From Sphingobacterium haloxyli (lineage in GTDB: Bacteria; Bacteroidota; Bacteroidia; Sphingobacteriales; Sphingobacteriaceae), in contig NZ_PVBQ01000006.1 of NCBI RefSeq assembly GCF_002980525.1, positions 1-64,000 on the forward strand: DNA of 64,000 bases, read 5' to 3'. The position numbers and the translations under genes were made by a program. Under the pieces are notes generated by a model. It made no database searches. It saw only the letters and a program-made list of their open reading frames with translations, and was not told the origin of the DNA. The number at the start of each line of letters is the position of its first letter. Positions within the stretch are counted from its first letter, which is position 1. Below are positions 50,770 through 59,118 of this stretch, piece by piece.

Positions 50770-52560
50770 ATGAAAGTAAGCATTAAAAAGAAATTAGACG
50801 AACTGAACCGCTGGCGGATGCAGAAAATTTCAAACCGGAATTTTCTAATTATACTGGCGTTTCTCGTTGGGATCATAGGCGGGTTGGCGGCTGCACTGTT
50901 AAAAGGTCTGACTCATTTTATCGCGGCCACGCTGCAGAACGATATCGAGTGGCATTATAAATATTCTTTTTATTTGATTCTCCCGCTTCTGGGTATTTTG
51001 CTAAGCGTATTATATGTGCGCAAGTTTCTTAAAAAGAGGAAATTTGAACATGGTATCACACCTATTATTTATGCAATATCGCGGAAATCTAGTCGTATAG
51101 AGCCACATAATGTATATTCACAGATCGTAACGAGCGCTATCACGGTGGGCTTTGGTGGTTCTTGTGGTTTAGAGGCCCCTATCGCATACAGTGGGTCGTC
51201 CATCGGCTCCAATGTAGGACGTTTCTTTGGACTACAATATAAGGAAATTACCATGTTGTTGGCTTGTGGTGCAGCTGCAGGAATTGCGGGAGCTTTTAAT
51301 AGTCCTATTGCAGGGATGATTTTTGCTATTGAGATCTTATTACCGGAATTTTCTATACCAGCTTTTATTCCTTTATTGATTTCTGCCGCATTAGCCTCCG
51401 TTGTTTCTCGGCTACTTTATAGCGAACCTCTTTTCCATACGGCTAGCACCGAATGGGAGGTCGGAGCACTTATCTTCTATATACTATTGGCGGTAATTGT
51501 TGGTCTCTATACGGTTTATTTTGCAAAAATTAGCACGTCCGTAAAGTCTTGGTTCGCGAAAATCCATAATCCTTATCATAAGGTATGGTTCAGTGGCATT
51601 TCGCTAGGGCTGATGATTTTTATTTTTCCGGCGTTATATGGTGAGGGATATCTCGCGATCCAACAAATGTTGGACGGGCAATTTGACGCAATTGTGAAAA
51701 ATAGTCTCTTTGCTGATTATAGGCATATGGCAGGTGTCGTTGTATGCTATACTGTTTTAACATTATTTGCAAAATCTTTTGCATCACTGTTTACACTGAA
51801 CGGAGGTGGAAACGGAGGTGTGTTTGGCCCGAGCCTGGTAATGGGCGGGCTGCTCGGCTTTGCTTTTGCCTACGGCATCAATCAGACCGGAGTTGTGATG
51901 CTCAATGTACCTAACTTTGTAGTGGCCGGCATGGCCGGTGCGTTGGCGGGGATTATGCATGCTCCGTTGACAGGTCTGTTTCTAATAGCAGAAATTACGG
52001 GTGGCTATACACTGATGGTACCGTTGATGTTGGTTACATCTATATCTTATCTCATTAATCGGTCTATACTCAAACATTCTATCTATACAAAAGTATTGGC
52101 AGATTCGGGCGATCTACTTTCCTACGAAGATAAAGATCGAACGGTGTTAAGTATGATGAAGCTCCGATATGTGCTAGAGACCAATTTTGTCATATTGCGA
52201 CTCCATGAAACGCCATTGGATAGAAAATCAGATATTATCCATTCAAAACGTAATATCTTTCCTATCGTAGATGATAGCGGTAAATTGTTGGGGACAATCT
52301 ACAGTGAACGCCTTTTTGCCATTTTATTGGGCGAAGAGGAGGGTGCTGATAAGACGTTCGAACAACTAGCCCAAAAGCCTAACGATGTCGTACGTGACAA
52401 AGAGAATATGGAAGTCGTGATGACAAAGATGAACAAAGATGATGTGTGGATACTGCCTGTGGTCGACGAAGATGATCGATATTTAGGATTTATTTCAAAA
52501 TCCAGCGTATTCAATAAATATAGAGCATTATTGGTCAGGCAAGGGCATTATTTAGAGTGA
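50770..52560 (+). CDS. ClC-family chloride channel/antiporter with CBS domains
   Basis: The 596-residue product has about ten membrane segments and the ClC selectivity motifs: GFGGSCGLEAPIAYSGSSIG (with the gating Glu of the GxEGP motif as GLEAP), NGGGNGGVFGPSLVMGGLLG, and a Tyr-bearing C-terminal membrane region. Residues about 455-596 form two CBS domains (IFPIVDDSGKLLGTIYSERL, WILPVVDEDDRYLGFISKSS). An unusually good AGGAGG site lies 10 nt before the ATG. It overlaps the convergent ribE by 13 nt. Confidence 0.94.
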   Translation: MKVSIKKKLDELNRWRMQKISNRNFLIILAFLVGIIGGLAAALLKGLTHFIAATLQNDIEWHYKYSFYLILPLLGILLSVLYVRKFLKKRKFEHGITPIIYAISRKSSRIEPHNVYSQIVTSAITVGFGGSCGLEAPIAYSGSSIGSNVGRFFGLQYKEITMLLACGAAAGIAGAFNSPIAGMIFAIEILLPEFSIPAFIPLLISAALASVVSRLLYSEPLFHTASTEWEVGALIFYILLAVIVGLYTVYFAKISTSVKSWFAKIHNPYHKVWFSGISLGLMIFIFPALYGEGYLAIQQMLDGQFDAIVKNSLFADYRHMAGVVVCYTVLTLFAKSFASLFTLNGGGNGGVFGPSLVMGGLLGFAFAYGINQTGVVMLNVPNFVVAGMAGALAGIMHAPLTGLFLIAEITGGYTLMVPLMLVTSISYLINRSILKHSIYTKVLADSGDLLSYEDKDRTVLSMMKLRYVLETNFVILRLHETPLDRKSDIIHSKRNIFPIVDDSGKLLGTIYSERLFAILLGEEEGADKTFEQLAQKPNDVVRDKENMEVVMTKMNKDDVWILPVVDEDDRYLGFISKSSVFNKYRALLVRQGHYLE

Positions 52561-53147
52561 TCACGCATAGCCATTATTTTTGATACATATTTTCCAACAA
52601 TATCAAATTCTAGATTGACGGTGTCGCCAATTTTTACCTGTTGCAGATTGGTGTGTTCTATCGTGTAGGGGATAATGGCAACTGAAAACTGGTTCTTCTG
52701 CGAATTGACTACGGTTAAGCTAATTCCATTTACGGTTATAGAGCCTTTTTCCACGGTTATGTTTTGCTGTTGAGGCAGATATTCAAAAGTAAATAACCAA
52801 CTTCCCCGTTGCTCTTCTTTCCCAATACAAATAGCGGTTTGGTCTACATGCCCTTGCACAATGTGACCATCGAATCGCCCATTCGTCGGAGTGCAGCGTT
52901 CTAGATTGATCAAGTCTCCAACTTTAAGATCACCCAAGTTGGATTTCAATAATGTTTCCTGTATTGCCGTCACCTTATGTGTATTTTCTTCTATGCCGAC
53001 CACCGTTAGGCATACGCCATTATGTGATACACTTTGATCGATTTTCAACTCGTTAGAGATGTCAGATTGTATAAAGAAATGTATATTTCCTAATTCCTTT
53101 TCGATGTCGGTCAGTGTTCCTACAGTTTCAATAATGCCGGTAAACAT
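52548..53147 (-). CDS. ribE: Riboflavin synthase, alpha subunit
   Basis: The 199-residue product has the two repeated lumazine-binding halves: MFTGIIETVGTL with SVSHNGVCLTVVGI, and GHIVQGHVDQTAICIG with GSITVNGISLTVV. It dismutates 6,7-dimethyl-8-ribityllumazine to riboflavin. A perfect TACCTTTG -7 box at 53168-53161 lies 13 nt before the ATG, so the leader is only a few bases and an FMN riboswitch is excluded. Confidence 0.96.
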   Translation of the reverse strand: MFTGIIETVGTLTDIEKELGNIHFFIQSDISNELKIDQSVSHNGVCLTVVGIEENTHKVTAIQETLLKSNLGDLKVGDLINLERCTPTNGRFDGHIVQGHVDQTAICIGKEEQRGSWLFTFEYLPQQQNITVEKGSITVNGISLTVVNSQKNQFSVAIIPYTIEHTNLQQVKIGDTVNLEFDIVGKYVSKIMAMRDHSK

Positions 53148-53160
53148 AATCTTTTTTTTG

Positions 53161-53168
53161 CAAAGGTA
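53161..53168 (-). promoter_or_regulatory. ribE promoter -7 box
   Basis: TACCTTTG on the minus strand directly upstream of ribE. Confidence 0.6.
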
Positions 53169-53233
53169 GCTTTATCTATTCTTTTTCCCTTAAAAAAAGC
53201 ACAAGAAAAATTGGGAGGTATAATAATTATATT

Positions 53234-53324
53234 TACCTTTGCTATAGGTTTAGGTTGATTATCCCGTTTACGGGATTATATTTTTAAAGCCTGGGAAATC
53301 GCCAGATTACTCCCAGGCTTTTTT
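53234..53324 (+). ncRNA. Candidate small RNA or rlmH leader attenuator
   Basis: TACCTTTG at 53234-53241 is a perfect -7 box (with TTG at about -33). About 15-30 nt after the expected start lies ATCCCGT-TT-ACGGGAT (53261-53276), then a terminator with a 10-bp stem AAGCCTGGGA / TCCCAGGCTT and T6 (53287-53324). The unit would give an RNA of about 78 nt (53247-53324). No ORF of useful length is inside. It ends 26 nt before rlmH, so it may be a free sRNA or a conditional terminator for rlmH. Confidence 0.55.
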
Positions 53325-53350
53325 GATGTTAGAATTTATAGGTAATTTCA

Positions 53351-53824
53351 ATGAAAGTAGCTTTATTGTGTGTCGGAAAAACGGATGAGAGTTTTATTAA
53401 AATGGGCATAGAAAATTATGCGAAGCGGCTAAAGCATTATGTACATTTTGATATTTTCGTTATTCCTGATATTAAAAACGCAAGGCACTTAACGCAGGAA
53501 CAACAAAAGACCAGAGAAGGTGAGCTTATCCTAAAACAATTGAAGAATGGGGACTTTGTGGTCTTATTAGACGAACGCGGAAAAGCATTTCGTTCTCTAG
53601 AGTTTGCGAAGTTTCTGGAGCAGAAAATGGTGGGTTCTGTTCAGCATGTCGTATTTATCATTGGAGGTCCCTATGGTTTTTCAGAAGAAGTATATGAACG
53701 GGCCAATGAACAGTTATCGTTGTCCAAAATGACATTTTCTCATCAGATGATTCGTTTGTTTTTTGTGGAGCAGCTTTATCGGGCATTTACAATTCAACGG
53801 GGAGAGCCCTACCACCACGAATAA
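53351..53824 (+). CDS. rlmH: 23S rRNA (pseudouridine1915-N3)-methyltransferase
   Basis: The 157-residue product is a complete SPOUT methyltransferase: LLDERGKAFRSLEFAKFL, the SAM knot FIIGGPYGFSEEVYERANEQ, and the C-terminal MIRLFFVEQLYRAFTIQRGE followed by PYHHE. It methylates Psi1915 in helix 69. It is preceded by the promoter-terminator unit at 53234-53324. Confidence 0.97.
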   Translation: MKVALLCVGKTDESFIKMGIENYAKRLKHYVHFDIFVIPDIKNARHLTQEQQKTREGELILKQLKNGDFVVLLDERGKAFRSLEFAKFLEQKMVGSVQHVVFIIGGPYGFSEEVYERANEQLSLSKMTFSHQMIRLFFVEQLYRAFTIQRGEPYHHE

Positions 53825-53906
53825 ATAATTATCTATGTGAATTTCCGCTATTAAGTATTTTTTAAAGGCCGAGGAGAGCTAAAGTAAGTTCATTTTATAT
53901 GCGTTA

Positions 53907-53914
53907 TATTTTTG
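53907..53914 (+). promoter_or_regulatory. -7 box upstream of small membrane protein gene
   Basis: TATTTTTG, perfect TAnnTTTG, 64 nt before the ATG at 53979. No TTTG at -33. Confidence 0.45.
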
Positions 53915-53978
53915 CATATAAAAGTGAATTTATTTAGGTTTACGTTTATTATCATCACCATAGAAAAAGGAGGCAGTT

Positions 53979-54110
53979 ATGGATATGAACAAATTCAAAA
54001 GAGACTATAAATTTAAAAGCGGAGAGTCGGATAATGAAGGTAAACGAAATCTGATCATTATTATCGTCGGTATTGTAGTCGTGATTGCACTAGCGTATTT
54101 TTTGAAATAA
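53979..54110 (+). CDS. 43-residue single-pass membrane protein
   Basis: ATG 53979 opens a 43-codon frame beginning MDMNKFKRDYKFKSGESDNE, then GKRN and one hydrophobic helix (LIIIIVGIVVVIALAYFL) ending in Lys. A strong AGGAGG site lies 6 nt before the ATG, and a -7 box is present at 53907-53914. The charged N-terminus and C-terminal helix suggest a small inner-membrane protein of tail-anchored or N-in topology. Function unknown. It is too short for most gene callers. Confidence 0.7.
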   Translation: MDMNKFKRDYKFKSGESDNEGKRNLIIIIVGIVVVIALAYFLK

Positions 54111-54171
54111 ACTGAAGACGCGGTTATCTTCCAAGGGCTCTTCGCCAATTGATGGACTGTAATCGCGTTTT

Positions 54172-54618
54172 TTACAATGCCGATTTTTTGAATTGATGCC
54201 AAGCCATCTGGTCTGTTTTAAATGTCAAATCAGCTTCTTGCAGAATATCGATTGGCATAAACCTGAAGACCTCCATTTTTTCTTGTTGTTTTTCGTGGGA
54301 AAAATCAAAAGGACTTGTTTTTATATCGAATAAGATCGGACTTTTCGCGGTCACTTGATAGTAGATAGAAATAATCTGGCTGTCGTTAAAGCTGGATCGT
54401 TCATAGAAATCTGTGGTATATATATGCCGAACAATGTCTATATCTAATTGACATTCTTCCATAAACTCTCGCTTTAGGGCATCGATTAACCCCTCGCCGT
54501 ACTCCAGCCCGCCGCCAGGAAATTTAGTGAAAGATACATTGAGCGTCTTTTCATCACTAATAAGAACTTCCTTGGTATCTGTAATTAATAGACCGTAAAC
54601 ACGTACGTTAAAATACAT
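54172..54618 (-). CDS. Nudix hydrolase
   Basis: The 148-residue product contains the Nudix box as GGGLEYGEGLIDALKREFME-EC (GX5EX7REXXEE, residues about 35-57). Nudix enzymes cleave nucleoside diphosphates linked to other groups; the substrate is not predictable here. It follows the hypothetical gene at 54639 by 20 nt on the same strand and is likely in the same operon. Confidence 0.88.
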   Translation of the reverse strand: MYFNVRVYGLLITDTKEVLISDEKTLNVSFTKFPGGGLEYGEGLIDALKREFMEECQLDIDIVRHIYTTDFYERSSFNDSQIISIYYQVTAKSPILFDIKTSPFDFSHEKQQEKMEVFRFMPIDILQEADLTFKTDQMAWHQFKKSAL

Positions 54619-54638
54619 TTGAGTTTATTTTGATTTTG

Positions 54639-55373
54639 TTAGAGGGGTTGAAATCCATTTTCGATGGCCAGTTCATCCACACCGAAAAATGAGTAATGTT
54701 TTGGTAAAAACCATTGTATGGTGTTCATGATGGCGTTAAAGTCTTTTTCCGACTGAAATTGTGCAGGTATAATATTAAACACCAAATCCTGTGATGCACG
54801 CTCTTCATCAGTGTAATTACGCGCAATTAACATAATTTTTGGATTTTTGACCCCGGAATATCGTAAAAACTCGCGAATCTGTCTCCGAAGAAAATTAGGA
54901 AAAATCTCTTCAGCAGGCTGTCCTACCAAAATCTCTTCGTCCTTATCAATACCTAGATATTCTTTCGAATTGGAAAAGACACTTTTATCGGAGTAAAAAG
55001 AGCCATTTAATTTAAGATTTACGACATCACCGTAGGAAAAAATCCAATCAGGCTGCTGTAAATGTGCATTGATGGCGATGCCAAAGCCTTGATCTAATAT
55101 AGTGTTTAGCTGGTTTTTGATAACAAACGCCTGAAAACTCTCACCAGCAGCAACCGTCTGGAGTTGTATGTAGGGAAACCCGTCTTTGCTAATCGCTACT
55201 TCCGGTTCACCAAGTTTGAGGTTTGCTCCATCGATATGGCTCAAAAAATGATCTCGCCACTGTTCATCCCGCTCCGAAAAAGGGGCGCCCATCAATTGGT
55301 TGATGATGATGGTTTTTTCAAGGTCTCCTAATAAACTGTCTTGCTGATTGTTGTTATTATTGCTTATACTCAT
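54639..55373 (-). CDS. Conserved hypothetical protein
   Basis: The 244-residue soluble product begins with an Asn/Gln-rich run (MSISNNNNNQQDS) and continues with mixed alpha/beta sequence (EPEVAISKDGFPYIQLQTVA, GFGIAINAHLQQPDWIFSYG, EIFPNFLRRQIREFLRYSGV). No signal peptide, membrane segment or catalytic motif recognised. A perfect TACTTTTG -7 box lies at 55404-55397, divergent from the AraC-type gene. Co-transcribed with the Nudix gene. Confidence 0.7.
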   Translation of the reverse strand: MSISNNNNNQQDSLLGDLEKTIIINQLMGAPFSERDEQWRDHFLSHIDGANLKLGEPEVAISKDGFPYIQLQTVAAGESFQAFVIKNQLNTILDQGFGIAINAHLQQPDWIFSYGDVVNLKLNGSFYSDKSVFSNSKEYLGIDKDEEILVGQPAEEIFPNFLRRQIREFLRYSGVKNPKIMLIARNYTDEERASQDLVFNIIPAQFQSEKDFNAIMNTIQWFLPKHYSFFGVDELAIENGFQPL

Positions 55374-55396
55374 ATTTCTCTACCCTAAAAAGAGCC

Positions 55397-55442
55397 CAAA
55401 AGTAAGGATTAAATTTGATTTTAGAGAAAATCGCTATCTTGG
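55397..55442. promoter_or_regulatory. Divergent promoters for hypothetical and AraC-type genes
   Basis: Minus: TACTTTTG (55404-55397). Plus: TTTG (55414-55417), 17 nt, TATCTTGG (55435-55442, one mismatch). The plus -7 box ends 6 nt before ATG 55449, predicting a leaderless or nearly leaderless mRNA. Confidence 0.55.
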
Positions 55443-55448
55443 ATTCCT

Positions 55449-55796
55449 ATGTCAGAAAAAAAACTGGATATTCTTAGTCGTCGGGCGTGTGCGTACATAC
55501 TAGAGCATTATATGGAACGAGATCTGGATCGCAGCCGTATTGCCGCTGCGCTAGGCTGTTCAACCAGAAATCTGAGCCGTGCGTTTGAAGGAAGCGGTGT
55601 TAAACTTCATGCATATATTCGTATACTTCGTTTGCATAGAGGTCGGGAGTTGTTGCTTAAAAGATCCCATCTCTCTATCGAACAGATTGCCGATAGAGTA
55701 CATTTTTCCAGTGCCAGGCACTTTGCCACGCGATACAAAGAACTATTTCGACTTTCTCCTAGCGAAGAGCGAAAAGCAATCTGTAAGCGGAAGTAA
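55449..55796 (+). CDS. Stand-alone AraC-type helix-turn-helix protein
   Basis: The 115-residue product is essentially only the AraC DNA-binding domain: first HTH LDRSRIAAALGCSTRNLSRA and second HTH LSIEQIADRVHFSSARHFAT with RYKELFRLSPSEER. There is no sensor domain, unlike most AraC regulators, but MarA/SoxS have the same size. Its stop codon abuts the first unit of a 21-bp tandem repeat array. Targets unknown. Confidence 0.85.
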   Translation: MSEKKLDILSRRACAYILEHYMERDLDRSRIAAALGCSTRNLSRAFEGSGVKLHAYIRILRLHRGRELLLKRSHLSIEQIADRVHFSSARHFATRYKELFRLSPSEERKAICKRK

Positions 55797-56132
55797 AGCG
55801 CATCTATCCTGGCTTACCGAATACATGCTATAGATCTTAGATAGTACGCTATGGCGCGTTGGTGATGCGCTTTGCTCCATTACGTGTGGGGTTTGGTTTA
55901 TTGTACATGCGTTTTTACGCATAGCCGATGCACTTTGAAGTTCTGCATTTGTGTTGTGGCTTACGGGGGGTACGCTACGGTACATTGGTGATCTACTTTG
56001 GCTCATTGTGCATGTGTTTAGACCCATTGTACATGTGTTGTGGCTTACAGGTGGTACGCTACGGCGCACTGTTGATATGCTTTGGCCCATTGTTCATGTG
56101 TTTTGACTCATTGTTTATCACTTCCTGTCCCT
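55797..56132. repeat. Degenerate 21-bp tandem repeat array (16 units)
   Basis: From 55797 the sequence divides without slippage into sixteen 21-nt units. Examples on the plus strand: TGGTGATGCGCTTTGCTCCAT (55860-), GGGGTACGCTACGGTACAT (55967-), and related units at 55986, 56007, 56028, 56049, 56070 and 56091. A higher-order period of 84 bp (four units) is visible: the pair at 55944-55985 recurs at 56028-56069. Because 21 is a multiple of 3, both strands give long open frames that are not genes. Two helical turns per unit would place each unit on the same DNA face. Confidence 0.85.
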
Positions 56133-56302
56133 GCTGTATGCTGGTGTTTTTAAATAGAAAACGCGTTAAAAACACTCTTAAACGACGTTTTTGAACAGCA
56201 AAAATGATAAAATACCGGATTTTAATCTCCATATTTTCGCCAAAAAAACGACGTGTTCATCAGCATCAACAGAAAACGTTTTACCGAACACGCCAAAAAA
56301 AC

Positions 56303-56310
56303 TATCTTTG
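56303..56310 (+). promoter_or_regulatory. pheT promoter -7 box
   Basis: TATCTTTG, perfect TAnnTTTG, 21 nt before the start codon. The 170 nt between the repeat array and this box show no other recognised feature. Confidence 0.6.
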
Positions 56311-56331
56311 TGCCTAAAATAAAGATTCAAC

Positions 56332-58725
56332 ATGAATATTTCCTATAATTGGCTTAAGAACTACATAAACATCGATAAAACACCAGAAGAGCTATCCTTG
56401 ATTTTAACAGACATAGGACTGGAAGTGGAGTTATTAGAGACGGTGCAGAGCATTCCAGGTGGTTTAGAAGGTTTAGTTGTAGGAGAAGTGAAAACATGCG
56501 CACAGCACCCCAATGCGGATAAATTAAAAGTCACAACAGTGGATGTTGGCAGACCGGAATTATTGCATGTTGTCTGTGGTGCACCCAATGTGCGGGAGGG
56601 GCTAAAAGTAATCGTAGCTACGGTGGGAACGTATTGCCATCCGACAAATGGTGAACCTTTTAAAATCACGAAATCTAAAATCCGCGGAGAAGTTTCGGAG
56701 GGGATGTTATGTGGTGAGGACGAGATCGGTTTAGGAACTTCACACGCGGGCATCGTAGAGCTGAACGCTGATGCGGTAGTAGGCGCGCTGGTAAAAGATT
56801 ATTTTAACATCCAAGACGATTTCCGATATGAAATCGGTTTAACACCCAACCGGGCAGACGCTGCGTCGCATTTAGGTGTCGCTCGTGATTTGGCGGCGTA
56901 TTTCCGTAAACCTTATACACTAGAAGATGTATCTGCTTTTGAAGAAGGAACGGAAGTAGGTGTGCAAGTAGAAGTAAAAGCGCCTGAGGCAGCCCCACGG
57001 TACGCCGGAGTGACTATTTCCGGTATTACCGTAGTAGAGTCGCCCGATTGGCTGAAAGAAAAACTGAATGTAATCGGCGTGCGTCCTATAAATAATATAG
57101 TAGATATCACAAACTATATATTACACGATTTGGGGCAACCCCTGCATGCGTTTGACGCAGCGAAGATTGCCGAAAATAGAATAGTCGTACGGTACGCGGC
57201 AGAAAACGAGCTTTTTGTAACATTAGATGGCGTAGAAAGAAAGCTCTCGTCAGAAGATCTGGTTATCGCAGATGCGGATAAGCCGATGTGTATCGCTGGT
57301 GTTTTTGGAGGTGAGTATTCGGGTGTTAACGAGGCAACTACCAGCATTTTCTTGGAATCGGCGTATTTTGATGCCGTATCGATACGGAAGACATCGAAAC
57401 GTCACGGTCTAAAAACAGATTCTTCGTTTCGTTTTGAGCGCGGTACAGATCCCAATATGCCGGTGTATGCATTGCAAAAAGCGGCATTAATGATTCAGGA
57501 GATCGCCGGTGGTAAGATCGTTTCTTCTATAAGCGACAGCTATCCAAGACCCGTCTCGCCGTTTATATTCCCCGTTCATTATGGTCGAGTGCGTCAATTG
57601 ATCGGTAAGGAAATACCCGATATAGAAATTAAAGCAATTATTGAAGCGTTAGGGATCGGCGTTTCAGAAGAGAACGGCGAAGAAATTACAGTGCGTGTGC
57701 CTGCTTATAAAGTCGACGTTACCCGAGAGGTAGATGTTATCGAGGAGGTGTTACGTATCTACGGTTATAACAATATCGAACTAAAGTCGCAGATTAAATC
57801 TTCTTTGAATACAACAGAAAAGCCGGATAAAGAAGTGGTGTTAAACCAGGTTGCAGATTTATTGATAGGAAATGGCTACCGCGAGATATTAAACAATTCC
57901 CTTACGAAATTGTCGTTTATAGAAGACGAGCAAACGGCTGTTCGTTTGGTTAATCCGCTGAGCTCGGATTTAGATACAATGCGTCAAAACCTGTTGTTTT
58001 CCGCATTGACGACGGTAGCTTACAACCAAAAACGAAAACAGCCAAATGCTAAATATTTCGAGTACGGTAAAACCTATTTTAAGACAGAAGAAGGCTATAA
58101 GGAGCAGCAAAAATTAGCATTATGCATAGCGGGCGATCAAATAGAGGAGCATTGGGATTTAAAGAGTAAAAAGACGAACTTTTATCATTTGAAAGCGGCT
58201 GTTGACGCTGTAATCAAACGTTTGAATATCGCAGGACTGCAGTTGCAGGAAACGGATGAAACTTATTTTGATTATGGGCTGAATTACATGAAGGGGCAAA
58301 AGGTCCTGGTGACCTTAGGCTCTGTCTCTGCCGGTAATCTGAAAAAAGCCGATGTAGATAACAAAGTTTATTTTGCTCAATTTGATTGGGATCTTGTCAT
58401 TAAGATAATACGTAAAAATAAGATAAAATATAGAGAGGTGTCCAAATTTCCAGCAGTACGCCGAGATTTATCATTACTAATCGATGATGTGGTGACGTTC
58501 GACGAGCTCTTGCGAATAGCGACGAAAACCGAACGTAAATTACTTAAAGAGGTTAATATCTTTGATGTTTACAAAGGCGCCGGACTTGCCGAAGGCAAGA
58601 AATCCTACGCATTGAGTTTTACACTGCAAGACGAAGAAAAAACGTTAAATGACAAACAAATTGAGGCCATAATTAAAAAATTATTGCTTAACTTTGAGCA
58701 AGAAATTGGTGCGGTAGCGCGCTAA
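56332..58725 (+). CDS. pheT: Phenylalanine-tRNA ligase beta subunit
   Basis: The 797-residue product is full length: N-terminal tRNA-binding domain (VVGEVKTCAQHPNADKLKVT), B3/B4 editing domain (FLESAYFDAVSIRKTSKRHG, DSSFRFERGTDPN), B5 domain (VIEEVLRIYGYNNIELKSQI), the catalytic-like core and a C-terminal FDX-ACB domain (VSKFPAVRRDLSLLIDD). pheS is not adjacent, which is common in Bacteroidota. It leads a run of codirectional genes to rny. Confidence 0.97.
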   Translation: MNISYNWLKNYINIDKTPEELSLILTDIGLEVELLETVQSIPGGLEGLVVGEVKTCAQHPNADKLKVTTVDVGRPELLHVVCGAPNVREGLKVIVATVGTYCHPTNGEPFKITKSKIRGEVSEGMLCGEDEIGLGTSHAGIVELNADAVVGALVKDYFNIQDDFRYEIGLTPNRADAASHLGVARDLAAYFRKPYTLEDVSAFEEGTEVGVQVEVKAPEAAPRYAGVTISGITVVESPDWLKEKLNVIGVRPINNIVDITNYILHDLGQPLHAFDAAKIAENRIVVRYAAENELFVTLDGVERKLSSEDLVIADADKPMCIAGVFGGEYSGVNEATTSIFLESAYFDAVSIRKTSKRHGLKTDSSFRFERGTDPNMPVYALQKAALMIQEIAGGKIVSSISDSYPRPVSPFIFPVHYGRVRQLIGKEIPDIEIKAIIEALGIGVSEENGEEITVRVPAYKVDVTREVDVIEEVLRIYGYNNIELKSQIKSSLNTTEKPDKEVVLNQVADLLIGNGYREILNNSLTKLSFIEDEQTAVRLVNPLSSDLDTMRQNLLFSALTTVAYNQKRKQPNAKYFEYGKTYFKTEEGYKEQQKLALCIAGDQIEEHWDLKSKKTNFYHLKAAVDAVIKRLNIAGLQLQETDETYFDYGLNYMKGQKVLVTLGSVSAGNLKKADVDNKVYFAQFDWDLVIKIIRKNKIKYREVSKFPAVRRDLSLLIDDVVTFDELLRIATKTERKLLKEVNIFDVYKGAGLAEGKKSYALSFTLQDEEKTLNDKQIEAIIKKLLLNFEQEIGAVAR

Positions 58726-58760
58726 TGGGTACGTTTAACGATTAATTGCGAAAAAATTAT

Positions 58761-59069
58761 ATGGCTGGACTATCTACACAAATGAATGTCATTGTCGAGA
58801 AGACGAAGAATCTAATTCAGTTGTGCGAGGCCTTGCAGGAAGAAAATGATTTATTAAAGCTGGAAGTACAATCTTTACAGGTAGCATTTCAAACAAGTAC
58901 AAATAAAGTACAGCAGTTGGAGGAAAAGGTTAAGGCTTTGGCAGTTGCAAAAACATTGGATGATTCGGAGGTAGATAAAGAAGCTATAAATGAAAAAATA
59001 CTTGACACAAAGCAAAAAATTAACGATTTTGTGCGAGAAATAGACAGATGTATAGGCTTGTTGAAGTAG
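58761..59069 (+). CDS. Small coiled-coil protein next to zapA (ZapB-like by context)
   Basis: The 102-residue product is almost entirely coiled coil (KTKNLIQLCEALQEENDLLK, LEVQSLQVAFQTSTNKVQQL). Length and heptads resemble ZapB, the ZapA-binding division factor, but sequence alone does not show homology. The start at ATG 58761 is preferred over TTG 58746. It lies between pheT and zapA, 49 nt before the latter, the same order seen around zapA in other Bacteroidota. Confidence 0.65.
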   Translation: MAGLSTQMNVIVEKTKNLIQLCEALQEENDLLKLEVQSLQVAFQTSTNKVQQLEEKVKALAVAKTLDDSEVDKEAINEKILDTKQKINDFVREIDRCIGLLK

Positions 59070-59118
59070 GGAAAGGGTAAAGGCATAAGCCTGTTACGTT
59101 ATTTAAGCTCAAAAAAAC

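Noticed and set aside
53148-53170. FMN riboswitch upstream of ribE
   Set aside because: The -7 box lies 13 nt before the ATG, leaving no leader.
55797-56132. CRISPR array
   Set aside because: Units are contiguous and degenerate, with no unique spacers between constant repeats, and no cas genes are in the window.
55743-56194. Long open frames on both strands across the repeat region (minus 55743-56090, plus 55928-56194)
   Set aside because: They follow from a 21-nt period that is a multiple of three. The products are low-complexity, lack any promoter or ribosome-binding site and one runs antisense into the AraC-type gene.
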